DNA of 64,000 nucleotides from contig NZ_JAVRIE010000001.1 in assembly GCF_031846165.1 (NCBI RefSeq), positions 434,001 to 498,000 on the forward strand. Direction: 5' to 3'. Below the pieces are notes generated by a model that ran no database searches, was not told where the DNA came from, and saw nothing but the letters and a program-made list of their open reading frames with translations. A program made the translations under genes and the position numbers. This DNA comes from Glaciecola blandensis. Lineage in GTDB: Bacteria > Pseudomonadota > Gammaproteobacteria > Enterobacterales > Alteromonadaceae. Below are positions 17,703-25,947 of the stretch, piece after piece. Position 1 is the stretch's first letter; every line of letters begins with the position of its first letter.

Positions 17703-19346
17703 ATGAGCCTTAATCCAATGGCTGGAAAGCCCGCTTTACCTGAACAGTTGATTAACGTTGCGCGTTTAATATCTGATTACTATACGAAGATCCCTAATCT
17801 TCAGATCCCAGAACAACGCGTCGCTTTTGGCACATCTGGCCATCGAGGTTGTTCGTCGCTTGGGACATTTAACGACACACATATCGCCGCGATTGCACAA
17901 GCGCTAGCCGAGTATCGACAGGGCAATGGTATTTCAGGACCTATCTTTATAGGGATGGACACACACGCTTTGTCCGAGGCGGCGATTACGACATCTATTG
18001 AAGTACTTGCGGCGAATGATGTAGATATTGTTATTCAAGAAGATAATGGTTATACGCCCACGCCCGTTATTTCTCATAAGATCCTGACTTACAATAAAGG
18101 ACGAAAAACTGCGCTGGCTGATGGCGTTGTGATTACTCCTTCGCATAACCCGCCTTCAGATGGCGGGTTTAAGTATAATCCACCACATGGTGGTCCAGCT
18201 GATTCCGACGTAACGACGATAATACAGAATCGCGCAAATGAGTTAATTGAGGCTGGCAGTAAAGGCGTTAAGCGCACAAATATTGAGGAGGCGATGAAAA
18301 GTGGCAAGGTAACCAGCATTGATTTTTCGGAGGCGTATATCAATGATTTAGATAAGGTCATTGATATGAAAGCTATTGCTAACGCAGGCTTAAACCTTGG
18401 TACAGATCCTCTAGGTGGTTCGGGTATTCACTATTGGGATAAAATTGCTAAAAAATATAAGCTAAACATTGAAGTTGTAAACCAATCGCTTGATCAGCAG
18501 TTCAGCTTTATGCACTGCGACAAAGACGGCAAGATTCGCATGGACTGCTCTTCTGCAAGTGCGATGGCAGGTTTGATAGCACTCAGAGATCAATTTGACT
18601 TAGCCTTTGGTAACGATCCGGACTTTGATCGCCACGGTATCGTCACACCGACAGCCGGTTTGATGAACCCAAATCATTATTTAGCGGTTGCTATCAATTA
18701 CCTATTTCAGCATCGGCCGCATTGGCCATCGACTTTGCAAGTAGGTAAAACACTGGTGTCGAGCAGCATGATTGACCGTGTTTGTGCAACGCTGCCTCGC
18801 GAGTTGACAGAAATGCCTGTGGGCTTTAAATGGTTCGTTGAAGGCCTGAACAACCAAAACATCGGGTTTGCAGGCGAAGAGTCAGCGGGCGGTATTTTCC
18901 TGAGAATGGATGCCACTCCATGGGCTACCGATAAAGACGGTTTTATAATGTGTTTGTTAGCGGCAGAGATGAAAGCAATTACGGGGAAGGACCCCTCGCA
19001 ACTGTATGCTGAGTTAGTTAGCGAGTTTGGCGAGCCGAGCTACACCCGAATTGATGTTGCAGCAAGTTTAGAAGAGAAGACTAAATTGTCGAATATGGAC
19101 GCTTCCGTTGTTAAAGCAACAGTATTGGCGGGTGAAAAAATAAGTAATATACAAACGCATGCACCAGGTAATAATGCCGCTATTGGCGGTTTAAAGGTGA
19201 GCACCGAAAATGGTTGGTTTGCAGCCCGACCTTCAGGCACAGAAAATGTCTATAAAATATATGCCGAAAGCTTCTTGGGACAAACGCATTTAGACTTGCT
19301 AATTAAGGAGGCTAAAGAGCTTGTTGGAGAAGTGTTAAATGCTTAG
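17703..19346 (+). CDS. pgm: Phosphoglucomutase (alpha-D-glucose-phosphate specific)
   Basis: Interconverts glucose 1-phosphate and glucose 6-phosphate, linking glycogen breakdown to glycolysis. The 547-residue protein matches the E. coli Pgm type in length and sequence: FGTSGHRGCSS near residue 45, the phosphoserine loop VVITPSHNPPSDGGFKYNPP near 145, the metal-binding DPDFDRHG near 300, and the sugar-phosphate loops EESAGG and RPSGTEN. The ATG at 17703 has AGGA five bases upstream; a TTG five codons earlier has none. It precedes glgP in the same direction, which fits glycogen use. The other glg genes are not here. Confidence 0.95.
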   Translation: MSLNPMAGKPALPEQLINVARLISDYYTKIPNLQIPEQRVAFGTSGHRGCSSLGTFNDTHIAAIAQALAEYRQGNGISGPIFIGMDTHALSEAAITTSIEVLAANDVDIVIQEDNGYTPTPVISHKILTYNKGRKTALADGVVITPSHNPPSDGGFKYNPPHGGPADSDVTTIIQNRANELIEAGSKGVKRTNIEEAMKSGKVTSIDFSEAYINDLDKVIDMKAIANAGLNLGTDPLGGSGIHYWDKIAKKYKLNIEVVNQSLDQQFSFMHCDKDGKIRMDCSSASAMAGLIALRDQFDLAFGNDPDFDRHGIVTPTAGLMNPNHYLAVAINYLFQHRPHWPSTLQVGKTLVSSSMIDRVCATLPRELTEMPVGFKWFVEGLNNQNIGFAGEESAGGIFLRMDATPWATDKDGFIMCLLAAEMKAITGKDPSQLYAELVSEFGEPSYTRIDVAASLEEKTKLSNMDASVVKATVLAGEKISNIQTHAPGNNAAIGGLKVSTENGWFAARPSGTENVYKIYAESFLGQTHLDLLIKEAKELVGEVLNA

Positions 19347-19446
19347 TTGTGTGATTTTGGTGAATGCCATGTAAATAAATTGTAATAAATTTAGATTTAT
19401 TTGGTTGTAGTTACTAAAAAGTCTAAAAAAATTACAAAAAATTAAC

Positions 19447-19466
19447 ATATGCATACGTTTGCATAT
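19447..19466. promoter_or_regulatory. LacI-family-like operator upstream of glgP
   Basis: The 20-mer ATATGCATACGTTTGCATAT is a near-perfect palindrome (one mismatched pair) centred on CG, the layout of LacI/PurR-type operators. It lies immediately upstream of a candidate promoter (TTGCGT at 19471, 17-base spacer, TGTAAT at 19494), 71 bases before the glgP ATG. The regulator is not in the window. Confidence 0.5.
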
Positions 19467-19490
19467 AAAATTGCGTGGTTTAATCTCAAT

Positions 19491-19511
19491 GCCTGTAATA
19501 ATATTACAGGC
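19491..19511. promoter_or_regulatory. Perfect 9+3+9 inverted repeat over the glgP -10 region
   Basis: GCCTGTAAT and ATTACAGGC are separated by AAT, an exact 21-base palindrome ending 26 bases before the glgP ATG and covering the candidate -10 (TGTAAT). It could be a repressor site or, in RNA, a small hairpin ahead of the ribosome binding region. Confidence 0.5.
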
Positions 19512-19537
19512 AGTTTATTAATAGAGAGAGCCCCGAA

Positions 19538-22063
19538 ATGGCATCATCAACAAATTCGAAAGCATCGGCCGCAAAATCTTCACCGCGCAAGTCGAGCAAA
19601 GTATCCTCAAATGATTCAGTTCCTAGCTTAACGAAAGCTGAAATTAAACAGTCTATTGTTAAACATCTCCACTCAACGCTTGGTACAGATGAAAACAAAG
19701 CAAATAACCATGCCTGGTGGAAAGCCACAAGCGCTGCCATGCAAGAGCTAGTCTTAGAACGCTTGCGTACAACACAAAAAACGCACTACATGCATGATAC
19801 CCGCGCAGTACATTATTTTTCTGCTGAGTTTCTTATGGGACGATTGTTATCTAACAATATGCATAATTTCAACTTGTTCGAAACAACGAATGCCGCCTTA
19901 AAAGAATTGGGAGTTGAGCTAAGCGATGTCTTAGAAGAAGAACCTGATATGGCACTAGGTAATGGTGGTCTAGGTCGCCTAGCAGCCTGTTTTATTGATT
20001 CGCTAGCGACCATGGAATTGCCAGCGATTGGCTATGGCATACATTATGAGCACGGCTTATTTCGACAAGAAATAAAAAATGGTGCACAAATAGAGCGTCC
20101 AGATAGTTGGCGAGACTATGGCAACCCATGGGAAATTTGCCGTCCAGAATCTATTCAAGAAGTGCCTCTTTATGGTTATGTTGAAACCAAATACGGTGAG
20201 AATGGAAGAGTCCAAAAAGAATGGCATCCAGCCTCCATAGTGAAAGGTGTGCCGTGGGATATTCCTGTTGTTGGATATGGCGCTAAAACAGTCAATGTGC
20301 TGCGTTTATGGCAAAGTGAGTCATCTGACTATTTCAACTGGGATGTATTCAATGCAGGCGGATACGTAGATGCCCAACGAGAAAATATACAAGCAGAAAC
20401 GATTTCTAAAGTCTTGTATCCAAATGACGAAACTGAAGCAGGTAAAGAGTTACGCTTAATTCAGCAATATTTCTTCTGCGCCTGCTCTCTGAAAGACATT
20501 ATACGTCGATACAAGCGTGCTCATGGAGATGATTGGAGCCGTTTTGCAGACCAAGTTGTTATTCAATTAAATGACACTCACCCAGCCATTGCTATCCCAG
20601 AGTTAATGAGGATCTTGGTTGATAGGGCTGAGTTAGATTGGGATACAGCGTGGGGTATTTGTTCTAAAACATTCGCTTACACTAACCATACTTTGTTGCC
20701 GGAAGCGCTTGAAAAGTGGCCGGTCAGAATGATAGAAAAAATCTTGCCGCGACATATTGAGATTATTTATGAAATCAATCACCGCTTTTTAACCTTGGTT
20801 GAACAAAAATGGCCGGGCGACAACGTGATGAAAGCCAAGTTATCAATTATTGAAGAAAGCAACGAGAAGATGGTTCGCATGGGTAACTTGTCAGTGATTG
20901 GCTCGTTCGCTGTCAATGGTGTTGCAGAAATACATTCTCAATTGGTTAAACAAAATTTGTTTCCTGAGTTTGAGGCCTTGTGGCCGGGTAAACTAACCAA
21001 TGTCACTAATGGTATTACGCCAAGAAGGTGGTTGAAGGCATGTAATCCGATGCTTTCAGAGTTGATTAGTAAGAAAATTGGTGATGACTGGCCAACTAAG
21101 CTATCCAATTTGGAAAAACTCTCCGAGTTTGCAGATAATAAAACATTCCAAAATCAATTCATGAAGGTCAAACAGAAAAACAAAGATGCATTGGCTGCGG
21201 AAATTAAACGTCAAACAGGCATCAAGGTTGATACAAAAGCGATATTTGATATTCAGATCAAACGCTTGCATGAATACAAACGCCAACATTTGAATTTACT
21301 GCATATCATGGCCTTATATCGCAGACTGCTTGAAAACCCAAACTATGACATGCACCCACGCGTGTTTATTTTCGGTGCTAAAGCAGCGCCGGGTTATGCT
21401 TTGGCGAAAGACATTATTTTTGGTATTAACAAAGTTGCCGACAAAATTAATAATGACCCACGTGTTAATCAGAAGATTAAAGTTGTTTTCTTACCTAACT
21501 ACAGAGTGTCAATGGCTGAGAAAATGATCCCAGCTGCTGACGTATCTCAACAAATTTCAACAGCGGGTAAAGAGGCATCTGGCACTGGCAACATGAAGCT
21601 TGCTTTGAATGGTGCTATTACGATTGGTACTTTAGATGGTGCCAACATCGAAATTGCAGAAGAAGTGGGCGATGACAATATTTTCATATTCGGAATGAAT
21701 GTGGATGAAGTGACAGCGCTAGGCAAAAAAGGCTACAACCCATTTGATATTTATTATCAAAACAAAGAGATTAAAGCGGTACTTGACTGGCTGGATGGTG
21801 ACTACTTTACTCCAGGGCAACCAGGCGCACTTTCATCCTTGAAAAATAGTATGCTAAGCGGCGGTGACCCTTATATGGTGCTTGCTGATTTTGAGTCATA
21901 CAGTGAAGCCAATATTGCACTTGATATCGCATACAGAGATAAAGCGCGATGGGCAAAAATGGCGATATTGAATACTGCCAAAATGGGTAAATTCACCTCA
22001 GATCGGTCAATTTCTGACTATGTAGAACGAATTTGGAAGTTAAGTTCTTGTAAAGTAAGTTAA
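19538..22063 (+). CDS. glgP: Glycogen/maltodextrin phosphorylase
   Basis: Releases glucose 1-phosphate from alpha-1,4-glucan by phosphorolysis with pyridoxal phosphate. The 841-residue protein carries LGNGGLGRLAACFIDSLATM near residue 145, VVIQLNDTHPAIAIPELMRI near 340, and the cofactor site EASGTGNMKLALNGAITIGT near 680-700, with the Schiff-base lysine in NMK. The first roughly 30 residues form a Ser/Lys-rich, probably disordered extension before the conserved domain begins. Likely operators and a promoter lie just upstream; a terminator follows at 22092. With pgm it forms a glycogen degradation pair, but no glgB, glgC or glgA is present. Confidence 0.94.
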   Translation: MASSTNSKASAAKSSPRKSSKVSSNDSVPSLTKAEIKQSIVKHLHSTLGTDENKANNHAWWKATSAAMQELVLERLRTTQKTHYMHDTRAVHYFSAEFLMGRLLSNNMHNFNLFETTNAALKELGVELSDVLEEEPDMALGNGGLGRLAACFIDSLATMELPAIGYGIHYEHGLFRQEIKNGAQIERPDSWRDYGNPWEICRPESIQEVPLYGYVETKYGENGRVQKEWHPASIVKGVPWDIPVVGYGAKTVNVLRLWQSESSDYFNWDVFNAGGYVDAQRENIQAETISKVLYPNDETEAGKELRLIQQYFFCACSLKDIIRRYKRAHGDDWSRFADQVVIQLNDTHPAIAIPELMRILVDRAELDWDTAWGICSKTFAYTNHTLLPEALEKWPVRMIEKILPRHIEIIYEINHRFLTLVEQKWPGDNVMKAKLSIIEESNEKMVRMGNLSVIGSFAVNGVAEIHSQLVKQNLFPEFEALWPGKLTNVTNGITPRRWLKACNPMLSELISKKIGDDWPTKLSNLEKLSEFADNKTFQNQFMKVKQKNKDALAAEIKRQTGIKVDTKAIFDIQIKRLHEYKRQHLNLLHIMALYRRLLENPNYDMHPRVFIFGAKAAPGYALAKDIIFGINKVADKINNDPRVNQKIKVVFLPNYRVSMAEKMIPAADVSQQISTAGKEASGTGNMKLALNGAITIGTLDGANIEIAEEVGDDNIFIFGMNVDEVTALGKKGYNPFDIYYQNKEIKAVLDWLDGDYFTPGQPGALSSLKNSMLSGGDPYMVLADFESYSEANIALDIAYRDKARWAKMAILNTAKMGKFTSDRSISDYVERIWKLSSCKVS

Positions 22064-22091
22064 GCGATTGAAAAAAAGGTTATAATCTAAG

Positions 22092-22118
22092 AAAAGCCAG
22101 CTAATAGTTGGCTTTTTT
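22092..22118 (+). terminator. Rho-independent terminator of glgP
   Basis: Stem AAAAGCCAGCT with AGTTGGCTTTT (one G-T pair) and a three-base loop, followed by a T run, 29 bases after the glgP stop. Confidence 0.9.
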
Positions 22119-22212
22119 AATTAAAGTTTTCGCAATTTTGGTCGATAACCTGTACAATAAATGAACATTTTAAATTCTTCTTACCTTCTCTTTACTTTCG
22201 GTGTCTTTTTTT

Positions 22213-23529
22213 ATGACCTCAAAACACCAGAGCTTGTCTACTCTTCCCAATCGGTATCACTTTATCGATATGATCGATTCGATCGCTGACGAGACTCCCC
22301 ACTTTTCTCTTATGCTTATAGACGTCATGCGTTTTTCAGATGTTTCTTCAGCATTTGACTATCAGGCTGGCGACGATATTTTGTTGCAGATAGCAAACAG
22401 AGTGCATACGATTTTTGGCAGCCGTTTGACGTTAGGTAGGATCAGCGGTGATATTTTTGGTTTAGTATTTGTAGGTAAATACACAGAATCAGAAATGCAT
22501 AGTAAGTTTCAGCATTTAATTGAGCATTTCAAAACGCCCTTGTATACGAATGAAACTGCGTTCATTGCAGACTTCAATGTTGGGGTGGCAAGCCATAGCC
22601 AAAAAACGGTATCAGTAACACGCTTAATATCATTAGCTGAGGCTGCCCTTAAGCAAGCTAAAAATAACAAGCACCAAAACTTTAGCTACGTAAAAGACAA
22701 CGAGGACTCTGTTACGGGTCGCGGTTTAGCTCTAAAAGCAGATCTTTCCAGAGCGATGGAAAAAGATGAGTTAGAGTTATATTTCCAGCCCAAAGTCAAT
22801 CTATCCAATTTAACCATTACGGGGGCAGAATGTTTATTGCGATGGAACCATCCTCTCGACGGCGTGCTGTTTCCAGGGACATTGATTGAGGCTGCAGAGT
22901 CTTACAACATGATGAATGAACTAGGGCATTGGACGATCAGTCATGCCTTACGCCGCCTGTCAGAGTTAAATCAACTTGGTATCAATATGCCAATTTCTAT
23001 CAATTTGTCACCGAGCCAATTGTACGACACTACATTGATAGAACATTTGTCCCATCTTATTGAGCAATTTCAAGTTCAAGCCAATATGATAGAACTTGAG
23101 TTAACTGAGGACGTGGCACTAAGTAACTCTCTGATGGTGAAACGCCAATTAGACGAAATTAGAGCAATGGGTGTGAAGATATCCATGGATGATTTTGGTA
23201 AAGGCTACTCAAATTTGTCGTTTATACGCGATTTGGAACTAACCTCCATCAAAATTGATAAAACCTTCGTAATGGAGCTAGAAGATAACCCGGTCAACCT
23301 TGCGATAGTTCAGGCGACTAAACTTATCTGTGAGGCAAAGCAGTGTGACGTGGTTGCAGAAGGGATTGAAACAGTACTTCAATTAAAAATACTGAATGAA
23401 GCTGGTATTAAAAGCGGGCAGGGCTTTCTATTTTCTCCTGCTGTGTGTTTCAATGAGTTTATTAGTTTGTGTGCAGAAGGTGATTTTCATAACTTGCTTG
23501 CACATAAGGCACAATTTAAAGTGAGTTAG
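22213..23529 (+). CDS. GGDEF/EAL protein, probable c-di-GMP phosphodiesterase
   Basis: A protein of about 438 residues without membrane segments: a GGDEF-like domain (residues 10-165) then an EAL domain (175-430). The GGDEF signature is degenerate (RISGDIFGLVF, so SGDIF), which argues against cyclase activity. In the EAL domain the signature reads GAECLLRW (ECL instead of EAL), with the key glutamate kept, together with ISINLSPSQL, LELTEDVALS, DDFGKGYSNL, IKIDKTFV and VAEGIE. Phosphodiesterase activity is therefore plausible. Neither the ATG at 22213 nor the GTG at 22201 has a clear ribosome binding site. It lies alone between glgP and astE. Confidence 0.88.
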   Translation: MTSKHQSLSTLPNRYHFIDMIDSIADETPHFSLMLIDVMRFSDVSSAFDYQAGDDILLQIANRVHTIFGSRLTLGRISGDIFGLVFVGKYTESEMHSKFQHLIEHFKTPLYTNETAFIADFNVGVASHSQKTVSVTRLISLAEAALKQAKNNKHQNFSYVKDNEDSVTGRGLALKADLSRAMEKDELELYFQPKVNLSNLTITGAECLLRWNHPLDGVLFPGTLIEAAESYNMMNELGHWTISHALRRLSELNQLGINMPISINLSPSQLYDTTLIEHLSHLIEQFQVQANMIELELTEDVALSNSLMVKRQLDEIRAMGVKISMDDFGKGYSNLSFIRDLELTSIKIDKTFVMELEDNPVNLAIVQATKLICEAKQCDVVAEGIETVLQLKILNEAGIKSGQGFLFSPAVCFNEFISLCAEGDFHNLLAHKAQFKVS

Positions 23530-23568
23530 TGATAAACTCTCGCTGTGTTTTGTAATTAAAAAGTTTTT

Positions 23569-24621
23569 ATGAATTTATCCACTCTTCAGTTCCTCTCTCA
23601 GTCTCGTCAAACGCCAGAGTTATTCGATAAAAAAATGACAATGGCCCTAGGTGAGCAAACGTCAGTGTCCATTTTTGCGCCAGGCATTATTCAGTTTGAA
23701 CCTGTTCTGGCACAAGCTGGAGCAGACGCTAAAGGTAACACGCTAAAAGCCCCAAAGAGCATCGTGTTGTCCTGTGGTATCCACGGTAACGAAACAGCAC
23801 CTATTGAAATCTGTGATGCAATTGTGCAGGATTTGCTTGCGGGGAAGCTAAGCAGTCCACATCGTTTATTGTTTATATTTGGTAATTTACCGGCGATGGA
23901 TATTGCTGAAAGATTCGTGGAGGAAAACCTCAATAGGCTCTTCAATACCAATGAATCTGAAGAGAACATGGAACAAAAAAGAGCGCAGGTCATCAAGCAA
24001 GCAGTGGCCGAATTCTTTGATAATGAGAATAAGCCGTCAAGTCATGTAGATACAGATCGCTACCACTATGATTTGCACACCGCAATCCGTGAGTCTAAGA
24101 ATGAAAAATTTGCCGTGTATCCTTTCTTGCATGGCCAAGCGCATAATAAAGATCAACTGCGTTTTTTAAGTGCATGCGGCGTCAATACGATTCTACTTTC
24201 ACAGTCTCCGACGAGTACCTTTAGCTACTATACGTCTTATCATTATTACAGCCATAGTTTTACGGTAGAGCTGGGTAAAGTAAGACCTTTCGGCGAAAAC
24301 AATGCAGATGACTTTGCAGCGGTTACGACAAGCTTAAGACAGTTGATTTCTTCTGAATCACTCGATTTACCAGCTTATCAAGCATGTCCCTTAGAAGTGT
24401 TTGAGGTGAAACAAGTTATTGATAAGTCATCAAACGATTTTAGATTAACCTTCAGCGACGACACGCCCAACTTCATGGATTTTAGTGAGGGAGCAGTATT
24501 AGCGGTTGATGGTGATATCACATATACGGCGACGCAAGATGGAGAGGCAATTGTATTTCCAAACGCTAATGTCGCGATAGGCCAGCGAGCTTTGTTAACT
24601 GTGGTGCCTTGTGAATTATAG
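23569..24621 (+). CDS. astE: Succinylglutamate desuccinylase
   Basis: AstE performs the last step of the arginine succinyltransferase pathway, hydrolysing N-succinylglutamate to glutamate and succinate. The 350-residue protein shows the zinc carboxypeptidase-like motif SCGIHGNETAPIEICD near residue 70, NLNRLFN near 125, DLHTAIR near 165 and the glutamate-containing HSFTVELGKVRPFG near 225. It is separated from other ast genes, none of which occur here. Its 3' end overlaps the start of the HIT protein gene by 11 bases. Because the family also contains aspartoacylase-like members, the pathway assignment rests on sequence, not context. Confidence 0.88.
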   Translation: MNLSTLQFLSQSRQTPELFDKKMTMALGEQTSVSIFAPGIIQFEPVLAQAGADAKGNTLKAPKSIVLSCGIHGNETAPIEICDAIVQDLLAGKLSSPHRLLFIFGNLPAMDIAERFVEENLNRLFNTNESEENMEQKRAQVIKQAVAEFFDNENKPSSHVDTDRYHYDLHTAIRESKNEKFAVYPFLHGQAHNKDQLRFLSACGVNTILLSQSPTSTFSYYTSYHYYSHSFTVELGKVRPFGENNADDFAAVTTSLRQLISSESLDLPAYQACPLEVFEVKQVIDKSSNDFRLTFSDDTPNFMDFSEGAVLAVDGDITYTATQDGEAIVFPNANVAIGQRALLTVVPCEL

Positions 24622-25036
24622 CTCAAATGGCTTTCAACTTGACCATAGACTAGAGAACGATAGTTTCTTCATTTGTCAGTTAGACTTATGCCAAGTCCGC
24701 TTGATCAATGATGCACAATTTGTCTGGCTACTTTTGGTACCAATGGTAAATGGGATGAGTGACGTCATCGATCTAGATGATGAATTACAACAACAATTGT
24801 GGCGCGAATCATCGTTACTGAGCCGTATCCTTCGAACTGAGTTTGTGCCTGACAAGCTTAATGTAGCGGCAATTGGGAATGTTGTATCTCAGTTGCACGT
24901 TCATCATATCTGTCGATTCAAGAACGATATCGCCTGGCCCGCACCTGTTTGGGGGAGACAAGCAATGGTTGCTTATGAACAAGCAGAACGGGAAGGTCTA
25001 ATTGACACAATAAAAAGAAGGGTGACGGCGCGTTAA
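24611..25036 (+). CDS. HIT-family hydrolase
   Basis: A 141-residue histidine-triad protein. The motif is NVVSQLHVHHICRFKND near residue 95-110, the pattern seen in the gammaproteobacterial HIT branch, where the middle histidine is the likely nucleophile. Residues 25-60 (CQVRLINDAQFVWLLLVPMV) fit the first beta strands of the fold. The start is GTG, inside the end of astE, so translation is probably coupled. The substrate, a nucleotide conjugate, is unknown. It ends tail to tail with the small leftward gene at 25033-25212. Confidence 0.88.
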   Translation: MNYSSNGFQLDHRLENDSFFICQLDLCQVRLINDAQFVWLLLVPMVNGMSDVIDLDDELQQQLWRESSLLSRILRTEFVPDKLNVAAIGNVVSQLHVHHICRFKNDIAWPAPVWGRQAMVAYEQAEREGLIDTIKRRVTAR

Positions 25037-25212
25037 ATTAAGCCGTCTCGATCATCTTCATCTTCTTTCTTGATTGCTTCTTGCCTCTTATCCTTAGCGG
25101 CTTCGTACTCGTCAGAAAAATGAAACGGTTTTACCTTCAGTAAGGCGGTCATCGTACTGATAATGAATGCGATCACGATAACGATGATGAGCACAATGAT
25201 CCAAGTTTCCAT
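25033..25212 (-). CDS. Small single-pass membrane protein (59 aa)
   Basis: A 59-residue protein with one N-terminal membrane helix (METWIIVLIIVIVIAFIIST) and a highly charged, mostly acidic tail ending KKEDEDDRDGLI. The ATG has AAGGA seven bases upstream. It resembles small membrane proteins of the DUF2897 type by length and topology; this is a judgement from composition. It lies at the end of the yffB-dapE run, the position where E. coli has ypfN, also a short one-helix protein with an acidic tail. It overlaps the stop of the HIT gene by three bases, tail to tail. The function is unknown. Confidence 0.72.
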   Translation of the reverse strand: METWIIVLIIVIVIAFIISTMTALLKVKPFHFSDEYEAAKDKRQEAIKKEDEDDRDGLI

Positions 25213-25257
25213 AATGATGTCCTTAGGGTTTACAGAACCGAATGCGGTCTGAGATGA

Positions 25258-25947
25258 TTAACCTGTGATTATACCCTTGTTTAAAGTATAGCGCTGATAA
25301 ATACTATCTAATTCAGGTAAGACTGTGTCTATGCCTTCAATTTGCGCTTCTATTAATTGTTCTCGTAATGCACTAAGCGAATATTGTTTCTCAATCTGAT
25401 CTGCGATAGCACGGTAACTCAAATGCCAAGGTTCTCGAGCAACGCCACCTGTGTAACAGGCGTAGGGAAGGGAAAAACCAAAATCTTGAATATTACCTTC
25501 TAACCAATGAGCAAGTGCCGAGCATGGCCCATCAGTTTCATATTCGCCTGTAACCAGTTCAAATTTCTGCCCACTAAATTCAACTTTTTGCTTGTCGAAA
25601 ACGTCAATATCGGTCCCCCAATGGTGTCGACTTGCACCAGGTAGTGCAGACCAGAGTAGAATGGCATGGAGCTTATCGTGATCACTCAGTAGCTTTGCAT
25701 CTACCGTCGTGCCCTCAAGCGTATTGAGAGGTAACAAGCCTTGCCATTTTTTGTTCCAAATAAGACACTGGCGCTCAAAACTACGATAGCTGCTAACCAA
25801 GCGTAAATCATGCCCTTCGCTTTTTGCTGCTGTTTGCATTCTCTGATAGGCATCGGCTACCTCGTCAAGCAACAGGTGCTGATCCTCAATTTTTATTAAA
25901 TGCGAGGAATCTAGGCCTAATATTTGAGAGCGAGTGAGCGGCTTCAT
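25258..25947 (-). CDS. M15-family (VanY-like) D-alanyl-D-alanine carboxypeptidase
   Basis: A zinc peptidase of about 229 residues in the VanY/M15B group, which trims the terminal D-alanine of peptidoglycan stem peptides. Zinc ligands are visible in ASRHHWGTDIDVFD near residue 115-128 and EPWHLSYRA near 180; SSYRSFERQCLIWNKKW near 55-70 is the family's substrate-binding segment. No signal peptide is seen, so the protein may be cytoplasmic or leave by another route. The ATG at 25947 overlaps the dapE stop (ATGA), so the genes are coupled; a GTG three codons earlier is also possible. Its neighbour dapE makes the diaminopimelate of the same polymer. Confidence 0.87.
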   Translation of the reverse strand: MKPLTRSQILGLDSSHLIKIEDQHLLLDEVADAYQRMQTAAKSEGHDLRLVSSYRSFERQCLIWNKKWQGLLPLNTLEGTTVDAKLLSDHDKLHAILLWSALPGASRHHWGTDIDVFDKQKVEFSGQKFELVTGEYETDGPCSALAHWLEGNIQDFGFSLPYACYTGGVAREPWHLSYRAIADQIEKQYSLSALREQLIEAQIEGIDTVLPELDSIYQRYTLNKGIITG

